The translations under genes were made by a program, and so were the position numbers. The notes under the pieces were generated by a model. That model was not told the DNA's origin, ran no database searches, and saw only the letters and a program-made list of their open reading frames with translations. 64,000 nt of DNA from Sphingobium sp. 66-54 (lineage in GTDB: Bacteria; Pseudomonadota; Alphaproteobacteria; Sphingomonadales; Sphingomonadaceae): NCBI GenBank assembly GCA_001899715.1, contig MKWI01000006.1:1-64000 (forward strand). Reading direction: 5' to 3'. Numbering within the stretch: the stretch's first letter is position 1; the number at the start of each line of letters is the position of its first letter. Shown here piece after piece: positions 54,521-63,192 of the stretch.

Positions 54521-55300
54521 ATGACGCTCGCCACCCTCGCCGCCGCTCTGCTCTCGGGCGGGCTGATCGGCCTCATCCTCGGCCTGGTGGGCGGGGGCGG
54601 CTCGATCCTCGCCCTGCCGCTGCTCGTCTATGGGGTGCAGATCGGCTCCACCCATGCGGCGATCGGCACGGCGGCGGTAGCGGTTGCCGCCAATGCGCTG
54701 GTCGGGCTCGCCGGCCACGCACGGGCGGGAACGGTCAAATGGCCCTGCGCCGGCGTGTTCGCGCTGGCCGGCATCGCCGGCGCGGCGCTCGGTGCGGAGG
54801 CGGGGAAGGCGGTGGACGGAACGCGGCTGCTCACCCTGTTCGGCCTGCTGATGATCGCGGTCGGCCTCGCCATGCTGCTCAAGCGCGGGCGGACCGAGCG
54901 CCCGGACGTGCGCCTCTCGGCGGAGACCGCGCGCCACCTCCTCCCGCGCCTCGTTCCGGCCGGTTTCGGCGTCGGGCTCGCCGCCGGCTTCTTCGGCATC
55001 GGCGGCGGCTTCCTGATCGTGCCCGCGCTGATCGCCGCCACCGGCATGCCCGCCCGCCATGCGATCGGCACCTCGCTGGTGGTCGTGGCGGCGCTGGGGC
55101 TGACCACCGCCGCCTCCTACGCATTCTCCGGCTATGTCGACTGGACGTTGGTGGCGCTGCTCACCCTCGGCGGGATCGCGGGCGCCGCGCCGGGCATCCT
55201 GCTCGGCCGCCGGCTTGCCGCGCGCAAGGGCCTGCTCGAACGGCTGTTCGCCGGCATCGTCATCCTCGTCGGGATCTATGTCGCCTTGCGCGCCTTCTAG
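54521..55300 (+). CDS. TauE/SafE-family sulfite/sulfur anion exporter
   Basis: A 259-residue inner-membrane permease with about eight hydrophobic segments. The N-terminal repeat [27 protein letters not shown] is echoed in the second half as [29 protein letters not shown], the duplicated TauE/SafE signature. It probably exports sulfite or thiosulfate made by the persulfide dioxygenase. The start at 54521 ([14 protein letters not shown]) replaces the tracked one inside the rhodanese gene. Last gene of the sulfide operon. Confidence 0.9.
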   Translation: MTLATLAAALLSGGLIGLILGLVGGGGSILALPLLVYGVQIGSTHAAIGTAAVAVAANALVGLAGHARAGTVKWPCAGVFALAGIAGAALGAEAGKAVDGTRLLTLFGLLMIAVGLAMLLKRGRTERPDVRLSAETARHLLPRLVPAGFGVGLAAGFFGIGGGFLIVPALIAATGMPARHAIGTSLVVVAALGLTTAASYAFSGYVDWTLVALLTLGGIAGAAPGILLGRRLAARKGLLERLFAGIVILVGIYVALRAF

Positions 55301-55380
55301 TCCGGCGCCCGTTGCCTCGCCCGCCGTGCGCCGCTAGAGACCGCAGCCACAGGAAATCCAATCAATTGAAGGAACAGGCT

Positions 55381-56124
55381 GTGGCAGGCCATAGCAAATT
55401 CAAGAACATCATGCATCGCAAGGGCGCGCAGGACAAGAAGCGCGCGGCCGCCTTCTCCAAGCTGGCGCGCGAAATCACCGTCGCCGCCAAGATGGGCACG
55501 CCCGATCCGGACATGAATCCGCGCCTGCGTCTGGCGATCAACGCCGCCAAGGCGCAGTCCGTGCCCAAGGACAATATCCAGCGCGCCATCGACAAGGCGA
55601 GCCGGGGCGACGGGGAGAATTACGAGGAAGTCCGCTACGAGGGCTACGGCCCGGGCGGCGTGGCGCTGATCGTCGAGGCGCTGACCGACAATCGCAACCG
55701 CACCGCTACCAACGTGCGCACCGCTTTCTCCAAGAACGGCGGCAATCTCGGCGCAAGCGGCGCGGTGAGCCACGGGTTCGACCGCATGGGCCTCATCACC
55801 TATCCGGCAAGCGCGGGCGATGCCGACGCGATCTTCGAGGCGGCGCTGGAAGCCGGCGCGGAGGACGTGGAGTCGAACGAGGACGAGCACGAGATCTGGA
55901 CGGCGATGGATTCGCTGCACGAGGTCGCCAGGGCGCTGGAGGACAGGCTCGGCCCGGCGGAGAGCGCCAAGCTCGCCTGGAAGCCGCAGACCACCGTCGA
56001 GCTGGACGAGACCAACGCCGGCACGCTGCTCAAGCTGGTCGACACGCTCGACGACGATGACGACGTGCAGACCGTCTGGGGCAATTACGAAGTGCCCGAC
56101 GAGGTGATGGCCAAGCTGGGCTGA
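55381..56124 (+). CDS. yebC: YebC/PmpR-family regulator or translation factor
   Basis: A 247-residue cytoplasmic protein: [31 protein letters not shown] at the start, then [60 protein letters not shown] and a C-terminal alpha/beta domain. It is the classical YebC group, described as a DNA-binding regulator and more recently linked to ribosome stalling relief. The start is GTG at 55381, two codons after the AAGGAA site; no ATG fits. It leads the yebC-small ORF-ruvC run. Confidence 0.95.
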   Translation: MAGHSKFKNIMHRKGAQDKKRAAAFSKLAREITVAAKMGTPDPDMNPRLRLAINAAKAQSVPKDNIQRAIDKASRGDGENYEEVRYEGYGPGGVALIVEALTDNRNRTATNVRTAFSKNGGNLGASGAVSHGFDRMGLITYPASAGDADAIFEAALEAGAEDVESNEDEHEIWTAMDSLHEVARALEDRLGPAESAKLAWKPQTTVELDETNAGTLLKLVDTLDDDDDVQTVWGNYEVPDEVMAKLG

Positions 56125-56166
56125 GCGCGGCTACACCCGTCTCGCATACGGGGCGGAGAAACGGAT

Positions 56167-56400
56167 ATGGCGCGCGATACGGGCAAGACGGCGCGGCTGG
56201 CGGTCGGCATCTGGTATAACGACCGCACCGGCCACATCCATGTCGCGGCCGCCGGCCACTTCATCTCGACGGTGAGCGGCGATCCGGCGTCGAAGCGCTA
56301 TCATCCCAATCTCTATCGCAAGCTGGCGACCTGCCTGCGCGACATGGGCAAGCCGCACCCACCGATCGCGCCTGCCAAGGGCGCGCCGGAACCATGCTGA
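56167..56400 (+). CDS. Conserved small hypothetical protein between yebC and ruvC
   Basis: A 77-residue protein without signal peptide or membrane segment. It has [23 protein letters not shown] and [29 protein letters not shown]. Strand-forming [13 protein letters not shown] and the basic middle suggest a small folded protein, possibly nucleic-acid-binding. It overlaps the ruvC start by 7 bases, which supports real translation. Family not recognised. Confidence 0.7.
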   Translation: MARDTGKTARLAVGIWYNDRTGHIHVAAAGHFISTVSGDPASKRYHPNLYRKLATCLRDMGKPHPPIAPAKGAPEPC

Positions 56401-56888
56401 TCCTCGGTCTCGATCCCGGCCTCGGCACCACCGGCTGGGGGCTCGTCCGGGCAGAGGGCAACCGCCTCTCGCACGTCGCCAACGGCCAGATCCGCACCGA
56501 GGCGAGCGAACCGCTGCCCCGCCGGCTGGTCGCGCTGGACGCGGCGTTGGCCACGCTGCTCGCCACCCACGCGCCCGATCAGGCGGCGGTGGAGGAAGTG
56601 TTCGTCAACACCAACCCGCAGTCCACGCTCAAGCTGGGGCAGGCGCGCGGCGTCGTGCTGCTCGGCGCGGCGCGCACCGGCATCCCGGTCGGCGAATATG
56701 CCGCGCGGCTGGTCAAGAAGGCGGTCGTCGGCGTCGGCAATGCCAGCAAGGATCAGGTCCACGCCATGGTCGCGCGGCTGCTGCCGGGCGTGCGCATCGC
56801 CGGGCCGGATGCGGCGGATGCCCTCGCCATCGCCATCACCCATGCCCACCATGTCGCGAGCGCGCGGCGGATACCGGGCCTGCGATAG
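56394..56888 (+). CDS. ruvC: Holliday junction resolvase RuvC
   Basis: A 164-residue nuclease resolving four-way junctions. It starts [17 protein letters not shown] with the first acidic residue (D7), then [24 protein letters not shown] with Glu residues, and ends [15 protein letters not shown] with the last acids (DxxDAxAIA). The family's length and motifs are complete. ruvA and ruvB do not follow; the gene is followed at once by an inverted-repeat element. Confidence 0.96.
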   Translation: MLILGLDPGLGTTGWGLVRAEGNRLSHVANGQIRTEASEPLPRRLVALDAALATLLATHAPDQAAVEEVFVNTNPQSTLKLGQARGVVLLGAARTGIPVGEYAARLVKKAVVGVGNASKDQVHAMVARLLPGVRIAGPDAADALAIAITHAHHVASARRIPGLR

Positions 56889-56903
56889 CGCCGGCCCAGC
56901 GCC

Positions 56904-57066
56904 AGGACGGACCGCCATTCAGGAGATGGTGAGCCGGAGTCGCAGACGACGGGCAAAATGGTTGATTTTCGCGACCCGGAGCGCAGCGGACTATAGGCCC
57001 GTAAGCACCGGAAGCGCGAAAATGCGCCATTTGCAGGCCGCCAGAACTGAATGGCGATCCGTCCTA
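56904..57066 (+). repeat. Dispersed inverted-repeat element (MITE/REP-like), copy 2
   Basis: A 163-base element bounded by AGGACGGACCGCCATTCAG at the left and CTGAATGGCGATCCGTCCT at the right, near-perfect inverted repeats of about 18 bases. It matches copy 1 (2595-2760, minus) along its length and copy 3 (49731-49839) in part. It sits between the convergent ruvC and DUF486 genes, 15 bases after the ruvC stop, and its right edge forms the TAG stop of the DUF486 gene. Confidence 0.82.
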
Positions 57067-57402
57067 GCCCCGCCCCCAGAACAGAAACGCCACCGCGCCC
57101 ATCAGGCAAGCGAAGGCCCCGGCGTGCCGCCAGCCGAGCGGCTCGCCCAGCACCGCCACCATGAACACGCCGAACACGGTCAGCGCGATTGCCTCCTGCG
57201 CGATCTTGAGCTGCCCCGCGCTCCAGCCGCTCGCATAGCCGATCCGGTTGGCCGGCACCGCAAAGCAATATTCGAAGAAGGCGATGCCCCAGCTTATCAG
57301 GATGACCAGCAGCAGCGGCCGGGCCATGCCGCCCTTGAGATGCCAATACCAGGCGATGGTCATCAGGATATTGGAGGCGAAGAGCAGTGCGACGGTCGGC
57401 AT
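57064..57402 (-). CDS. DUF486 (DMT-like) small membrane protein
   Basis: A 112-residue inner-membrane protein with four hydrophobic segments: PTVALLFASNILMTIAWYWHL, PLLLVILISWGIAFFEYCFAVPANRIGY, LKIAQEAIALTVFGVFMVAVLG and HAGAFACLMGAVAFLFWG. The FFEYCFAVPANRIG stretch is the DUF486 signature. The ATG at 57402 gives the family length; the tracked start overlaps the MarR gene. Function unknown, with resemblance to drug/metabolite transporters. The stop codon lies in the adjacent repeat element. Confidence 0.88.
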   Translation of the reverse strand: MPTVALLFASNILMTIAWYWHLKGGMARPLLLVILISWGIAFFEYCFAVPANRIGYASGWSAGQLKIAQEAIALTVFGVFMVAVLGEPLGWRHAGAFACLMGAVAFLFWGRG

Positions 57403-57466
57403 GATCCGCTGATGCCAGCGCCCGCAACCGCGCGCCATGGGGAAAATGACGGGAGGCCGCCTCTCC

Positions 57467-58009
57467 TTACAGGCTGGCGACCCGGGCGAAGATGCGATGG
57501 AGCAGCTCGGCGCACTGTTCCAGCTCCGCATCGTCGAGATCGGCGAGCACGGCGGCGCGCTCCTGATCGAGGATCGGCTGGATTTTCTTCACCACCGCCA
57601 TGCCGGCCGGGGTGAGCGAAATCAGCTTCGAGCGCCCGTCGCGCGGATTGTCCACGCGCGTGATGAGCCCGTCTGCGACCAGTCCCTCCACTACCCGCAC
57701 CAGCGTCGGCCACTGCACGAACAGGCGCTGGCCGACATCGGTCAGCGTCGCCGGCTGCGGCCCAAAAGCGAGCGTGAACAGCGCCTGCCAACGCGCCCGC
57801 GTCTGCCCCGTCTCGGCGCGCAGCCTGTTGTCGATATGGGTAATCCACGAGCGGCCGGCCATGACCAACAGCCGCGAGAGGCGATATTCCCGGTCCAGCC
57901 GCGTCCCCGCGGGATAGAAATCGTCGTAGCGGTTCGCCCACGATTCGAAGTCGCCGATCCGCTCGCCCCGCGCGCACGCTTCACCCTTGCCGTCTGCCCG
58001 CGCAGCCAT
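57467..58009 (-). CDS. MarR-family transcriptional regulator
   Basis: A 180-residue winged-helix dimer: RARWQALFTLAFGPQPATLTDVGQRLFVQWPTLVRVVEGLVADGLITRVDNPRDGRSKLISLTPAG, with the DxRSK wing typical of MarR. The ATG at 58009 has GGGGAGG upstream; the tracked start is 33 codons early. It is divergent from the isochorismatase-like gene and upstream of DUF486, either of which may be its target. Confidence 0.9.
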   Translation of the reverse strand: MAARADGKGEACARGERIGDFESWANRYDDFYPAGTRLDREYRLSRLLVMAGRSWITHIDNRLRAETGQTRARWQALFTLAFGPQPATLTDVGQRLFVQWPTLVRVVEGLVADGLITRVDNPRDGRSKLISLTPAGMAVVKKIQPILDQERAAVLADLDDAELEQCAELLHRIFARVASL

Positions 58010-58194
58010 GCTGCCTCCCCTGCCGCAGATTATGGCTATGCTTGTAGCCTGTTGTCGCGAAATTGAAACCGTCGCGGTGGCCCCGGCCAACCTCTGCAAG
58101 AGCGCCATGGTGACAGGCGTGCCGGGCCAGCCTATGCTCGCCGCCGAGAAGCGTTCGGCAGAGGCTCCGGACGTGCCGACAAGGAGAGATGGCC

Positions 58195-58896
58195 ATGCAC
58201 AAGATTATGCTCGACCCCGATCTGGTGGCACGGCTCACGGCCGAACGCGGCGGCCAGCTCCACGTCATCGACCGGATCGACCCGGCCCGCACCGCCCATC
58301 TCATCATCGACATGCAGAACGGCTTCGTCGAGGAGGGCGCGCCGGTGGAGGTGCCGACCGCCAGGGAAGTGGTGCCCGCGATCAACCGCATCAGCCGCGC
58401 CGTGCGCGAGGCCGGTGGGCAGAATTACTTCGTGCAGTTCACCACGCCGGTGGGCAATCTCTCGTCCTGGTCGAGCTTCTATTCGCGCTTCTCGAACGCC
58501 GTCGCCAAGGGCCATCAGGATGCCTTCACCCCCGGCACGCATTACTGGAGCCTCTGGCCCGCGCTGGACGTGGACGAGAACCGGGACCGGACGATCGAGA
58601 AACTGCGCTTCGGCGCCTTCATCCCCGGCACCTGCGATCTCGACGCGGAGCTGCGTGCGCGCGGCATCGACACCGTCATCATCAGCGGCACGCTCACCAA
58701 CTGCTGCTGCGAATCCACCGCGCGCGACGCGATGCAGCTCAATTACCGGGTGATCTTCGCCACGGACGCCAACGCCGCGCTCACCGACGCCGAGCACAAC
58801 GCGACGCTCAACAACATGCTGTTCCTTTTCGCCGACGTGCGCCCTTCCGAGGAGATCGCCGCCCTGCTCGAAGGCGCCATGGCCCCGGCGGGCTGA
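58195..58896 (+). CDS. Isochorismatase-family cysteine hydrolase
   Basis: A 233-residue cytoplasmic amidohydrolase. The catalytic Asp is in AHLIIDMQNGFVEEGAP and the nucleophile Cys in ISGTLTNCCCESTARDA, with the cis-peptide region before it. The family includes nicotinamidases, N-carbamoylsarcosine amidases and biuret hydrolases; the substrate is not clear here. The ATG at 58195 is preferred because AGGAG then has normal spacing; 58189 is the tracked start. It faces a MarR regulator. Confidence 0.88.
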   Translation: MHKIMLDPDLVARLTAERGGQLHVIDRIDPARTAHLIIDMQNGFVEEGAPVEVPTAREVVPAINRISRAVREAGGQNYFVQFTTPVGNLSSWSSFYSRFSNAVAKGHQDAFTPGTHYWSLWPALDVDENRDRTIEKLRFGAFIPGTCDLDAELRARGIDTVIISGTLTNCCCESTARDAMQLNYRVIFATDANAALTDAEHNATLNNMLFLFADVRPSEEIAALLEGAMAPAG

Positions 58897-58917
58897 GCAA
58901 GGCATCGCATGAGGCCC

Positions 58918-58965
58918 GTGCTCCCGCGAAAGCAGGAGCCCAAGGCGGCAAGACCTGCGGCTGAC
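58918..58965. repeat. Palindromic intergenic repeat, copy 3 (half unit)
   Basis: GTGCTCCCGCGAAAGCAGGA then GCCCAAGGCGGCAAGACCTG: it matches the left arm and centre of the copies at 20556 and 34163, but the right arm is missing. Confidence 0.6.
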
Positions 58966-59019
58966 CTCTCGCGCTCCATCAGCCCAGCCCGCGCAACCGC
59001 TCATCCCGCATCCAGCGCG

Positions 59020-59472
59020 CTACGCCTCGCACAACGCCTTGAGCTGCTCGGCGCAGACCGCCCAGCCCCGCTCGAAGCCCATCGCCTTGTGCTGCTCAAG
59101 CGCCTCCTCGGTCCAGTGGCGGGCGGAGGCCGTGTAGCGCGTGCCCGCCCCCTCCGGCTCGATCTCCCAGACGCCGACCATGAACCGCCCGGCCGGCACC
59201 CAGCCGGCGGTGAAGGCGTCCGTCGAGATGAAGCGCCTGCCCGGTACGACATCGAGAAACACGCCCTCGGTGGAAACCTCCTCGCCCTCCGGCCCGCGCA
59301 TGATCGTCGCCGCGCGGCCGCCGGGTCGCCAATCCTGCTCGATGATCTCGACGGTCCACGGGCGGGGACACCACCAGTCCTCCTGCCGCTGTGTCATGGC
59401 GTGCCACACCTTGTCCGGCGGCGCGGCGATATAGGTGGTGACGCTGAGCGTCCTGTCGGCTTGGTCGGTCAT
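59020..59472 (-). CDS. SRPBCC/AHSA1-like protein
   Basis: A 150-residue cytoplasmic START-fold protein. It has LSVTTYIAAPPDKVWHAMTQRQEDWWCPRPW and RPGGRAATIMRGPEGEEVSTEGVFLDVVPGRRFISTDAF, then a long C-terminal helix, the Aha1/SRPBCC pattern. Such proteins bind hydrophobic ligands. It is the last gene of a six-gene operon of small detoxification-type proteins under a divergent HxlR regulator. Confidence 0.85.
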   Translation of the reverse strand: MTDQADRTLSVTTYIAAPPDKVWHAMTQRQEDWWCPRPWTVEIIEQDWRPGGRAATIMRGPEGEEVSTEGVFLDVVPGRRFISTDAFTAGWVPAGRFMVGVWEIEPEGAGTRYTASARHWTEEALEQHKAMGFERGWAVCAEQLKALCEA

Positions 59473-59502
59473 GGCAGCATCCTTCTCCAGGGGGCTGGAT
59501 CG

Positions 59503-60168
59503 TCAGTCGCGCTCGGGCGCACCGGGCGGGAAATAACCGCGATAGGGCCGCGCCTCCTCGATGCAACGCGCGACCGAGGGATGGGCATTGAGCCGGGTGC
59601 GATAGGCCCGCAGCGCCGCAAGGCTCTCCGGGATCGGCCGCACCCAGTCAGCATAGAACAGCGCTGGCGCCGCCGCGCAATCGGCCAGCGAGAAGCTCTC
59701 GCCGCACGCCCACGATCCCTTGGCCAGCCGTGCATCGAGCCAGCCATAGATGGTGTCCAGCGCCTGTTCCGCCTTCCCGATCCGCACCCGATCCGGCGCC
59801 GCGCGATCGACGAGATATTCCTGCACGATCGCGTTCATCGGCGTCATGACGTGATTGTCGAACACGCGGTCCATGAACCGCACGTCGAGCGCATCGGCAG
59901 GCTGCGCCGGGATCAACGGCGCGCGCTCATAATGCCGCAGGTCGAGATATTCGATGATCGTCGTCGATTCGATCACCGGCAGCGGCGCATCGCCCCCCTC
60001 GTCGACCAGCACGGGAAACTTGCCAAGCGGCCAGTATCCGCGCAGCGCCTCCATCACCCCATCGCCTTCGACCATTCGATAATCGAACGGCAGCTCTTTC
60101 TCGTAAAGCGCGATCAGCGCCTTCCAGCAGTAGGAGGAGAAGGGGTGGGCGAACAGCGCGTAGCTCAT
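59503..60168 (-). CDS. Glutathione S-transferase family protein
   Basis: A 221-residue cytoplasmic GST. The N-terminal thioredoxin fold has LFAHPFSSYCWKALIALYEKELPFDYRMV, GKFPVLVDEG and VIESTTIIEYLD (the PVL...ES glutathione-binding pair). The helical C-terminal domain has ACGESFSLADCAAAPAL. The ATG at 60168 overlaps the stop of the VOC gene (ATGA), showing coupling. Confidence 0.93.
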   Translation of the reverse strand: MSYALFAHPFSSYCWKALIALYEKELPFDYRMVEGDGVMEALRGYWPLGKFPVLVDEGGDAPLPVIESTTIIEYLDLRHYERAPLIPAQPADALDVRFMDRVFDNHVMTPMNAIVQEYLVDRAAPDRVRIGKAEQALDTIYGWLDARLAKGSWACGESFSLADCAAAPALFYADWVRPIPESLAALRAYRTRLNAHPSVARCIEEARPYRGYFPPGAPERD

Positions 60169-60665
60169 GCCGCCTCCCCCGCGAACGCCGCCTGAAGCGC
60201 GGCCAGATCCAGCTTGTGCATCGTCATCAGCGCCTCGTTCATACGCGCGACCTGCTCGGGGCGGCCCTCCGCCTGCATGGCGATCAACACATGCGGCACG
60301 ACCTGCCATGAGACGCCGTAGCGGTCCTTGCACCAACCGCACATGCTCTCCGCCCCGCCATCGGCGATGAGCGCATCCCACACCCGATCCAGCTCCGCCT
60401 GATCGACGACCGGCACGACGAAGGAGACCGCCTCGCTCTGCGGGAACTGCGGCCCGCCGTTGAGCGTGGCGAAGGGGCGCCCGGCAAGCGTGAAGGTCAC
60501 GAGCATGACCGTCCCCGCCTTGAAATACGGCGGAAACGGAGAGTCCGCCGTGTAGCGGCTGATCTGGTCGATCCGCGAATCGGGAAACAGCGACACGTAG
60601 AAGCGCGCGGCCTCCTCGGCGGTTCCGTTCATCCAGATGCAGGGGGTGATCGGGTCAGTGAGCAT
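60165..60665 (-). CDS. VOC-family protein (PhnB-like)
   Basis: A 166-residue cytoplasmic protein of the vicinal-oxygen-chelate superfamily, PhnB/DUF1455-like subgroup: PCIWMNGTAEEAARFYVSLFPDSRID, FATLNGGPQFPQSEAVSFVV and CGWCKDRYGVSWQVVPHVL. The ATG at 60665 has GAGGAG 8 bases upstream; the tracked start is 5 codons early. It overlaps the GST start by 4 bases. The substrate is unknown. Confidence 0.88.
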   Translation of the reverse strand: MLTDPITPCIWMNGTAEEAARFYVSLFPDSRIDQISRYTADSPFPPYFKAGTVMLVTFTLAGRPFATLNGGPQFPQSEAVSFVVPVVDQAELDRVWDALIADGGAESMCGWCKDRYGVSWQVVPHVLIAMQAEGRPEQVARMNEALMTMHKLDLAALQAAFAGEAA

Positions 60666-60676
60666 GGCGGATCTCC

Positions 60677-61441
60677 TCATGCGCCCCCGGCGAGCGCGAA
60701 CCGCACGCCCTGCGGATCGGTGCCGACGATGATATGATTCCCGCCCGGCACCTCGTGCGGGCCATTGTCGATGCGGCCGCCATGGGCCTTCACAGCCTCG
60801 ATGGCGGCGGCAATCGACGGCACGGTGAAATACGGCTGCCAGCGCGGCGCGCCCTCGCCCCGCATGGAGGCGCCGATGCGGATATCCCCGGCATAGAGGA
60901 AGCGATAATCGCCCATCGGCCCCATCGGCATGGACTCCGGGTTGGTCCAGCCGAACACCGCCGCATAGAAAGCGTCCGCCTTGTCCTGATCGGATGTGGC
61001 CAGTTCGTTCCAGCAGCAGTGGCCCGGCGCGTCGGGCGAGAAGGCGGTGCTGGTGCCCTCCACCGAACCGCGCATCACATAGAAGGGGGCGCCCTGCGGA
61101 TCGCTCGCCATGGCAAAGCGGCCGACATCGGGAATGTCGGTGGGCGGCACATGGATCCGCCCGCCGTGCTCCTTGATCGCCGCCGCGGTCGCATCCACGT
61201 CATCGACGCCGATATAGCCGATCCACAGCGGCTTCATGCCCTGCGCCGCCATGTCGTCGTCAATCGCCATCATCCCGCCCACGCTCGCGTCCGGCGCGTC
61301 GATCATGCGATAGTCCATGCCCGGCATGCCGCTCGCCGCGCCGATCGCCCAGCCGACGACCGGCCCGTAGAAGGCGCGCGCCGCATCCAGATCGGTGGTC
61401 ATCAATTCATACCAGATGAATTCGCCATGCTTGTTGGTCAT
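60677..61441 (-). CDS. VOC-family protein with two glyoxalase-like domains
   Basis: A 254-residue protein with two VOC halves: GEFIWYELMTTDLDAARAFYGPVVGWAIG in the first and GHCCWNELATSDQDKADAFYAAVFGWT in the second. These resemble the CFP-30B/hydroxylase-type VOC family. Position 12 bases from the next VOC gene indicates one operon. Substrate unknown; glyoxalase-like or dioxygenase-like chemistry is possible. Confidence 0.9.
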   Translation of the reverse strand: MTNKHGEFIWYELMTTDLDAARAFYGPVVGWAIGAASGMPGMDYRMIDAPDASVGGMMAIDDDMAAQGMKPLWIGYIGVDDVDATAAAIKEHGGRIHVPPTDIPDVGRFAMASDPQGAPFYVMRGSVEGTSTAFSPDAPGHCCWNELATSDQDKADAFYAAVFGWTNPESMPMGPMGDYRFLYAGDIRIGASMRGEGAPRWQPYFTVPSIAAAIEAVKAHGGRIDNGPHEVPGGNHIIVGTDPQGVRFALAGGA

Positions 61442-61483
61442 GTCGTCTCTCCTTCGCTTTGCGGGCCGCCGCTGGTCGCAGGG

Positions 61484-61840
61484 TCAGGCGCTTCGGTCGA
61501 GAATGGCGGAGAAGCCGCCGTAGATGAGGCGCGCCCCGGCCATGGGGTTGTCCTCCGGCCCTTTCATGCGCGGATCGGCCATGCACTTCTCCCAGCCCGC
61601 GTCGCGCGCCGCCTTGTCCGGCCATTCGATCCAGGAGAAGACCACGTCCTCGCCCTCCTCCGCGACCACGGCGGTGCGGAAGTCGTTGGTCTTGCCGACC
61701 ATCAGGTCGTCGTTCCATGATTCGACCACGCGCAGCGCGCCATGCTCCAGGAAGATCGGCGCGGCCGCCTCTGCCATGGCGATATAATCCTGCTTGCGGC
61801 CCGGCTTCACCGGGCAGAGAAATCCGTCAACATAGGTCAT
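61484..61840 (-). CDS. DUF1428 family protein
   Basis: A 118-residue cytoplasmic protein: MTYVDGFLCPVKPGRKQDYIAMAEAAAPIFLEHGALRVVESWNDD, VFSWIEWPDKAARDAGWEK and MAGARLIYGGFSAIL, matching DUF1428 (YbaA-like, dimeric ferredoxin-like fold). It accompanies VOC genes in many proteobacteria. It is in the middle of the detoxification operon. Function unknown. Confidence 0.92.
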   Translation of the reverse strand: MTYVDGFLCPVKPGRKQDYIAMAEAAAPIFLEHGALRVVESWNDDLMVGKTNDFRTAVVAEEGEDVVFSWIEWPDKAARDAGWEKCMADPRMKGPEDNPMAGARLIYGGFSAILDRSA

Positions 61841-61921
61841 GTCGGCACTCCTTCCTCATGGGGCGCGAGAACGCCCGTCGGCGCCATTCGCGCGCCAGCC
61901 TTCGCCCCCGCAAATCCCGGT

Positions 61922-62350
61922 TCAACCGGCAGCGGCCTCCTGCGAGGCCATCGCCGCCGCCATGTCCATCCACGCCGTCTCCCAGATGTGCCCATCCGGA
62001 TCGGCATAGCTGCGGCCATACATGAAGCCATGGTCCTGCGCCGGGTTGGGGTCGGCCATGCCGCCGGCCGCCGCCGCGCGGTCCACCGTCGCATCCACCG
62101 CCGCGCGGCTCTCCTCCGAGAGCGCCAGCAGCACCTGCGCGGTCTCATGCGCATCGGGGATCTTGCGCGGGGTGAAGCCACTGAACCGCTCGTGGGTGAG
62201 CAGCATCACGCAGATCGTCTCCGAGAGGCGGATCATCGCCGCGCTGTCGTCGCTGAAATGCTTGTCCTGCACGCCGCCCACGGCGCTATAGAAGGCGATC
62301 GACCGCTCAAGGTCGCGCACCGGCAGGTTCACGAAAATCATCTTGTCCAT
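61922..62350 (-). CDS. VOC-family glyoxalase/lactoylglutathione lyase-like protein
   Basis: A 142-residue cytoplasmic protein with one VOC domain: MIFVNLPVRDLERSIAFYSAVGGVQDKHFSDDSAAMIRLSETICVMLLTHERF and the C-terminal YGRSYADPDGHIWETAWMDM with the HIWE metal ligand. First gene of the six-gene operon, divergent from the HxlR regulator. Confidence 0.9.
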   Translation of the reverse strand: MDKMIFVNLPVRDLERSIAFYSAVGGVQDKHFSDDSAAMIRLSETICVMLLTHERFSGFTPRKIPDAHETAQVLLALSEESRAAVDATVDRAAAAGGMADPNPAQDHGFMYGRSYADPDGHIWETAWMDMAAAMASQEAAAG

Positions 62351-62386
62351 GGCAGCCCTTCTCCCTTGGCCCTCGTTCCGGTCGAT

Positions 62387-62412
62387 TCGCCCGGAGCTTG
62401 TCGACGGTGCCT
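62387..62412 (+). repeat. CTTGTCGAAGG-type intergenic repeat, degenerate copy 4
   Basis: TTCGCCCGGAGCTTGTCGAC then GGTGCC, a diverged relative of the repeats near 2.5 kb and 20.7 kb, in the spacer between the divergent VOC operon and the HxlR gene. Confidence 0.4.
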
Positions 62413-62434
62413 GTTTTGATTATATACTGCAACT

Positions 62435-63136
62435 ATGAAGTTAGAAAAAACAACCAAACGGTCGGAAACAGCGACAAGCCGCCGCTATGAGGACGCCTGC
62501 GGCACCGCACTGGGGCTGGAGCTGCTCGGCGACCGCTGGGCCATGTTCGTCGTGCGCGAGCTTATGCTCGGCCCCCGCCGATTCAGCGACTTGCGCGGCG
62601 ACCTGCCCGGCCTCAGCGCCAACGTGCTCACCCAGCGCCTCACCGAGCTGGAAGCGCGCGGCATCGTCGAGAAGACAACGCTGCCGCCGCCCGCCAACGT
62701 GCATGTCTACGGCCTCACCCCGTGGGGCTATGAGGCGGAGATCATCATCCGCGAACTGGGCCGCTGGGCCGTCCGCTCGCCGCTGCACGATCCCACGCTG
62801 CCGATCAGCCCGGTCTCGATCATGCTCTCGCTGCGCACGCTCATCGTCCCGGAACGGACGAAAGATCTGGATTTCGTCGTCGGCTTCCGCTTCGGCGCAC
62901 TGGCCTTCCGGGGCCATCTGAAAGGCGACCAGATCGCCGTCACCCGCGAGGAGCCGGACGATGCGGCCGCCATGTTCATCGGCACCGCGCCCGGCCTCGG
63001 CGCCTATGTCCATGGCGGCATGCCGCTCGGCGCACTTGAGGCAGCCGGCCTGCTGCGCACCGAGGGGGACCCTGCCCTGATCGCGCTGTTCCCCAGCCTG
63101 TTCGAGTTGCCGGAGAAGCTGCCGCCCAAAGAATAG
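62435..63136 (+). CDS. HxlR-type winged-helix regulator with C-terminal ligand domain
   Basis: A 233-residue regulator. Residues about 18-110 are an HxlR winged helix (CGTALGLELLGDRWAMFVVRELMLGPRRFSDLRGDLPGLSANVLTQRLTELEARGIVEK). Unlike the usual 100-130 residue HxlR protein it continues for over 100 residues in a domain (LDFVVGFRFGALAFRGHLKGDQIAVTRE) that resembles the SCP2-like sterol-carrier fold, a possible ligand sensor. Its AT-rich promoter region is shared with the divergent VOC operon, its likely target. Confidence 0.87.
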   Translation: MKLEKTTKRSETATSRRYEDACGTALGLELLGDRWAMFVVRELMLGPRRFSDLRGDLPGLSANVLTQRLTELEARGIVEKTTLPPPANVHVYGLTPWGYEAEIIIRELGRWAVRSPLHDPTLPISPVSIMLSLRTLIVPERTKDLDFVVGFRFGALAFRGHLKGDQIAVTREEPDDAAAMFIGTAPGLGAYVHGGMPLGALEAAGLLRTEGDPALIALFPSLFELPEKLPPKE

Positions 63137-63192
63137 GCTCGACTTCCCCCCGCGCGCCGGCCTATCGACGCGGCGGGGGGAGAGAACGAATC

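Noticed and set aside
63147-63180. CCCCCCGC...GCGGGGGG hairpin after the HxlR gene as a terminator
   Set aside because: The stem is good but no T-run follows, so termination cannot be supported from sequence.
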